The notes below the pieces were generated by a model. It was not told the origin of the DNA. It saw only the letters and a program-made list of their open reading frames with translations, and searched no databases. This document shows positions 62,923 to 64,000 of a stretch of DNA of 64,000 nt, in pieces (positions within the stretch are counted from its first letter, which is position 1; each line of letters opens with the position of its first letter). The DNA is from Deltaproteobacteria bacterium UBA5205 (GTDB taxonomy: Bacteria; Desulfobacterota; Syntrophorhabdia; Syntrophorhabdales; Syntrophorhabdaceae): positions 1 through 64,000 of the forward strand of contig DHVP01000045.1 of the NCBI GenBank assembly GCA_002412715.1. Direction: 5' to 3'. The position numbers were made by a program, and so were the translations under genes.

Positions 62923-64000
62923 GCAAAATAAAAGTCGGACTGGTTCAGATTGGCGATTCCTTTGGTGGCCAATACTATTTTCCCTATTCCGCGGGACTGC
63001 TGCAAGCTTATGCCCAAAAGAACCTGACAAATCTCGAGGAATATGCCTTTGAACCCATAATCTATAAAAGGGGCGCGATGGCAGATACAGTGGCAAGCCT
63101 TGCCGGGATGGATATAGTTTTTTACAGCGTATATCTGTGGAATTACCTCATCAGTCTTGAGATAGCCCGGCGGGTCAAAGCCGTCAACGGGAAAGTCGTA
63201 AATGTTTTCGGTGGTCCGCAGATTCCTGAGAAACCTGAAAGGATGGAACCATTCCTGCGCAAGAATTCGTTCATAGACCTGGTAAGTTACGGCGAAGGGG
63301 AATTCCCTTTCTTGCGGATACTGGAGCATTTCAGAAGCGCAACCTGGGATGGTGTTCCGTCGGTTGGTTTCATTGGAAAGGAAGGCAATTTCGTTTTCGC
63401 AGAGCCATCGGAACTAATACCGGACATAAACAGTATCCCGTCTCCTTACCTTGCCGGGGTGTTCGATAATTTACTACAAAATAATCCGGGTGAGAAATGG
63501 CAGGGGTTGCTGGAAACAAACCGCGGATGCCCGTACACATGTTCTTTTTGTTATTGGGGAAAAAAGACCAAAAGAACAGTAAAATCATTTGACATTGAAA
63601 GGGTTTTTAAGGAAATTGACTGGTTTAGCAACAATAAGATCGAGTTCATTTTTTGTTGTGACGCCAATTTCGGAATTCTGGAACGGGACTTTGAAATTGT
63701 AAAGAAAGTGGCAAACAATAAGAAACAATTCAATTATCCTCAAGCGTTTTCTGTGCAAAACACCAAAAATTCCAAGAAGAAAATCTTCGATCTATATCGT
63801 ATATTAAATGAAAACGACCTCCAGAAGGGGGTTAACCTCGCGTTGCAGTCACTGAATGAGCAGACGCTGAAATTCATCAAAAGAAGCAATATAGATAATA
63901 GGGCTTACAACGAACTTCAAGGTCTGTTCGTCAAAAGTAATATCATGACGTTTACAGATATTCTCCTGGGGCTGCCGGGAGAGACCTATGATTCGTATGT
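62919..64000 (+). CDS. Radical SAM protein with cobalamin-type N-terminal domain (incomplete)
   Basis: At least 360 residues, open at the window end. N-terminal half (about 1-160) has a B12-binding-like fold: VGLVQIGDSFGG, FYSVYLWNYLISLEIAR, VVNVFGGPQIPEKP and VSYGEGEFPF. The radical SAM cluster motif is CPYTCSFC (C-x3-C-x2-C) at about residue 203, in the usual R-G-C-P-Y-x-C-x-F-C-Y-W context, and FTDILLGLPGET closes the visible part. It follows SDR 3 with an ATGA overlap. Chemistry unknown; radical methylation or rearrangement of the island's sugar is a guess. The second such enzyme in the cluster. Confidence 0.85.
   Translation, partial: MSKIKVGLVQIGDSFGGQYYFPYSAGLLQAYAQKNLTNLEEYAFEPIIYKRGAMADTVASLAGMDIVFYSVYLWNYLISLEIARRVKAVNGKVVNVFGGPQIPEKPERMEPFLRKNSFIDLVSYGEGEFPFLRILEHFRSATWDGVPSVGFIGKEGNFVFAEPSELIPDINSIPSPYLAGVFDNLLQNNPGEKWQGLLETNRGCPYTCSFCYWGKKTKRTVKSFDIERVFKEIDWFSNNKIEFIFCCDANFGILERDFEIVKKVANNKKQFNYPQAFSVQNTKNSKKKIFDLYRILNENDLQKGVNLALQSLNEQTLKFIKRSNIDNRAYNELQGLFVKSNIMTFTDILLGLPGETYDSY

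Noticed and set aside
1..64000. tRNA, rRNA, CRISPR, insertion sequences and prophage
   Set aside because: No cloverleaf, repeat-spacer array, transposase or integrase was recognised on reading both strands; a dedicated scan could still reveal a tRNA.

Overview
The window looks like a chromosomal segment of a motile, Gram-negative, probably anaerobic bacterium. Seen directly: type IV pilus genes with an outer-membrane secretin, MotA/MotB, a heptose-modifying enzyme pair, and a 1381-residue protein carrying two BadF/HgdC-type activase domains. From family distribution I infer a deltaproteobacterial (Desulfobacterota-like, possibly Syntrophorhabdales) origin; no rRNA or marker comparison was possible, so this is a modest-confidence guess. 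No rRNA, tRNA, CRISPR array, transposase or phage gene was recognised.

Layout. (1) 1-7.4 kb: stress-type island. It holds tiny membrane proteins (29 aa; Thivi_2564-like; lmo0937-like), a BON-domain lipoprotein, a two-repeat lipoprotein, a small exported Thr-rich protein and a PEP-CTERM-like miniprotein, around a coupled pair treZ plus glycogen-debranching-type enzyme. A potassium-channel remnant and a UspA remnant (about 7.9 kb) show gene decay here. (2) 7.9-24.2 kb, all on the minus strand: rluB-like pseudouridine synthase, then, read in transcription order from 24.1 kb downwards, pilA, a minor pilin, pilD, pilY1, fimT, pilV, pilW, pilX and an Ig-like membrane protein, and after a promoter region pilM-N-O-P-Q and a FlgT-like exported protein. 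PilM is fused to an N-terminal multi-pass membrane domain. PilB, PilT and PilC are not in the window. (3) 24.3-26.2 kb: an orphan OppD/OppF ATPase pair, diverging from (4) 26.4-35.2 kb: guaB-guaA-dnaE-accA-pgi, a tight plus-strand housekeeping operon. The two divergent promoters overlap at their -10 boxes.

(5) 35.6-41.1 kb, minus strand: a CNNM/CBS hemolysin-family protein and the giant activase/dehydratase-like protein. (6) 41.2-45.1 kb, plus strand: acylphosphatase, precorrin-2 dehydrogenase, a CcsA-type cytochrome c assembly protein, hemA and hemC; four consecutive hairpins follow. (7) 45.3-46.0 kb: HU and a mannose-phosphate-isomerase-type cupin. (8) 46.2-52.6 kb, minus strand: a motility operon ending in motA-motB, with a tPilZ-type c-di-GMP receptor, an HD-GYP response regulator, an orphan receiver protein and three small or unusual flagellum-related proteins. 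It starts from a near-consensus sigma-28 promoter.

(9) 52.8-64.0 kb, plus strand: a surface-sugar island with a GmhA-GmhB fusion, a GMD-like 4,6-dehydratase, three related SDR proteins whose YxxxK tyrosine is replaced, a split transketolase, a GNAT enzyme and two radical SAM proteins (the second runs off the end). From about 55 kb the sequence is visibly richer in A/T than the housekeeping part, suggesting acquisition. My working reading is a modified-heptose pathway: transketolase could supply sedoheptulose 7-phosphate, GmhAB would convert it, and the dehydratase, SDRs and radical SAM enzymes would tailor the nucleotide sugar. This is the best candidate for an undescribed system; the substrate is not proven by the sequence.
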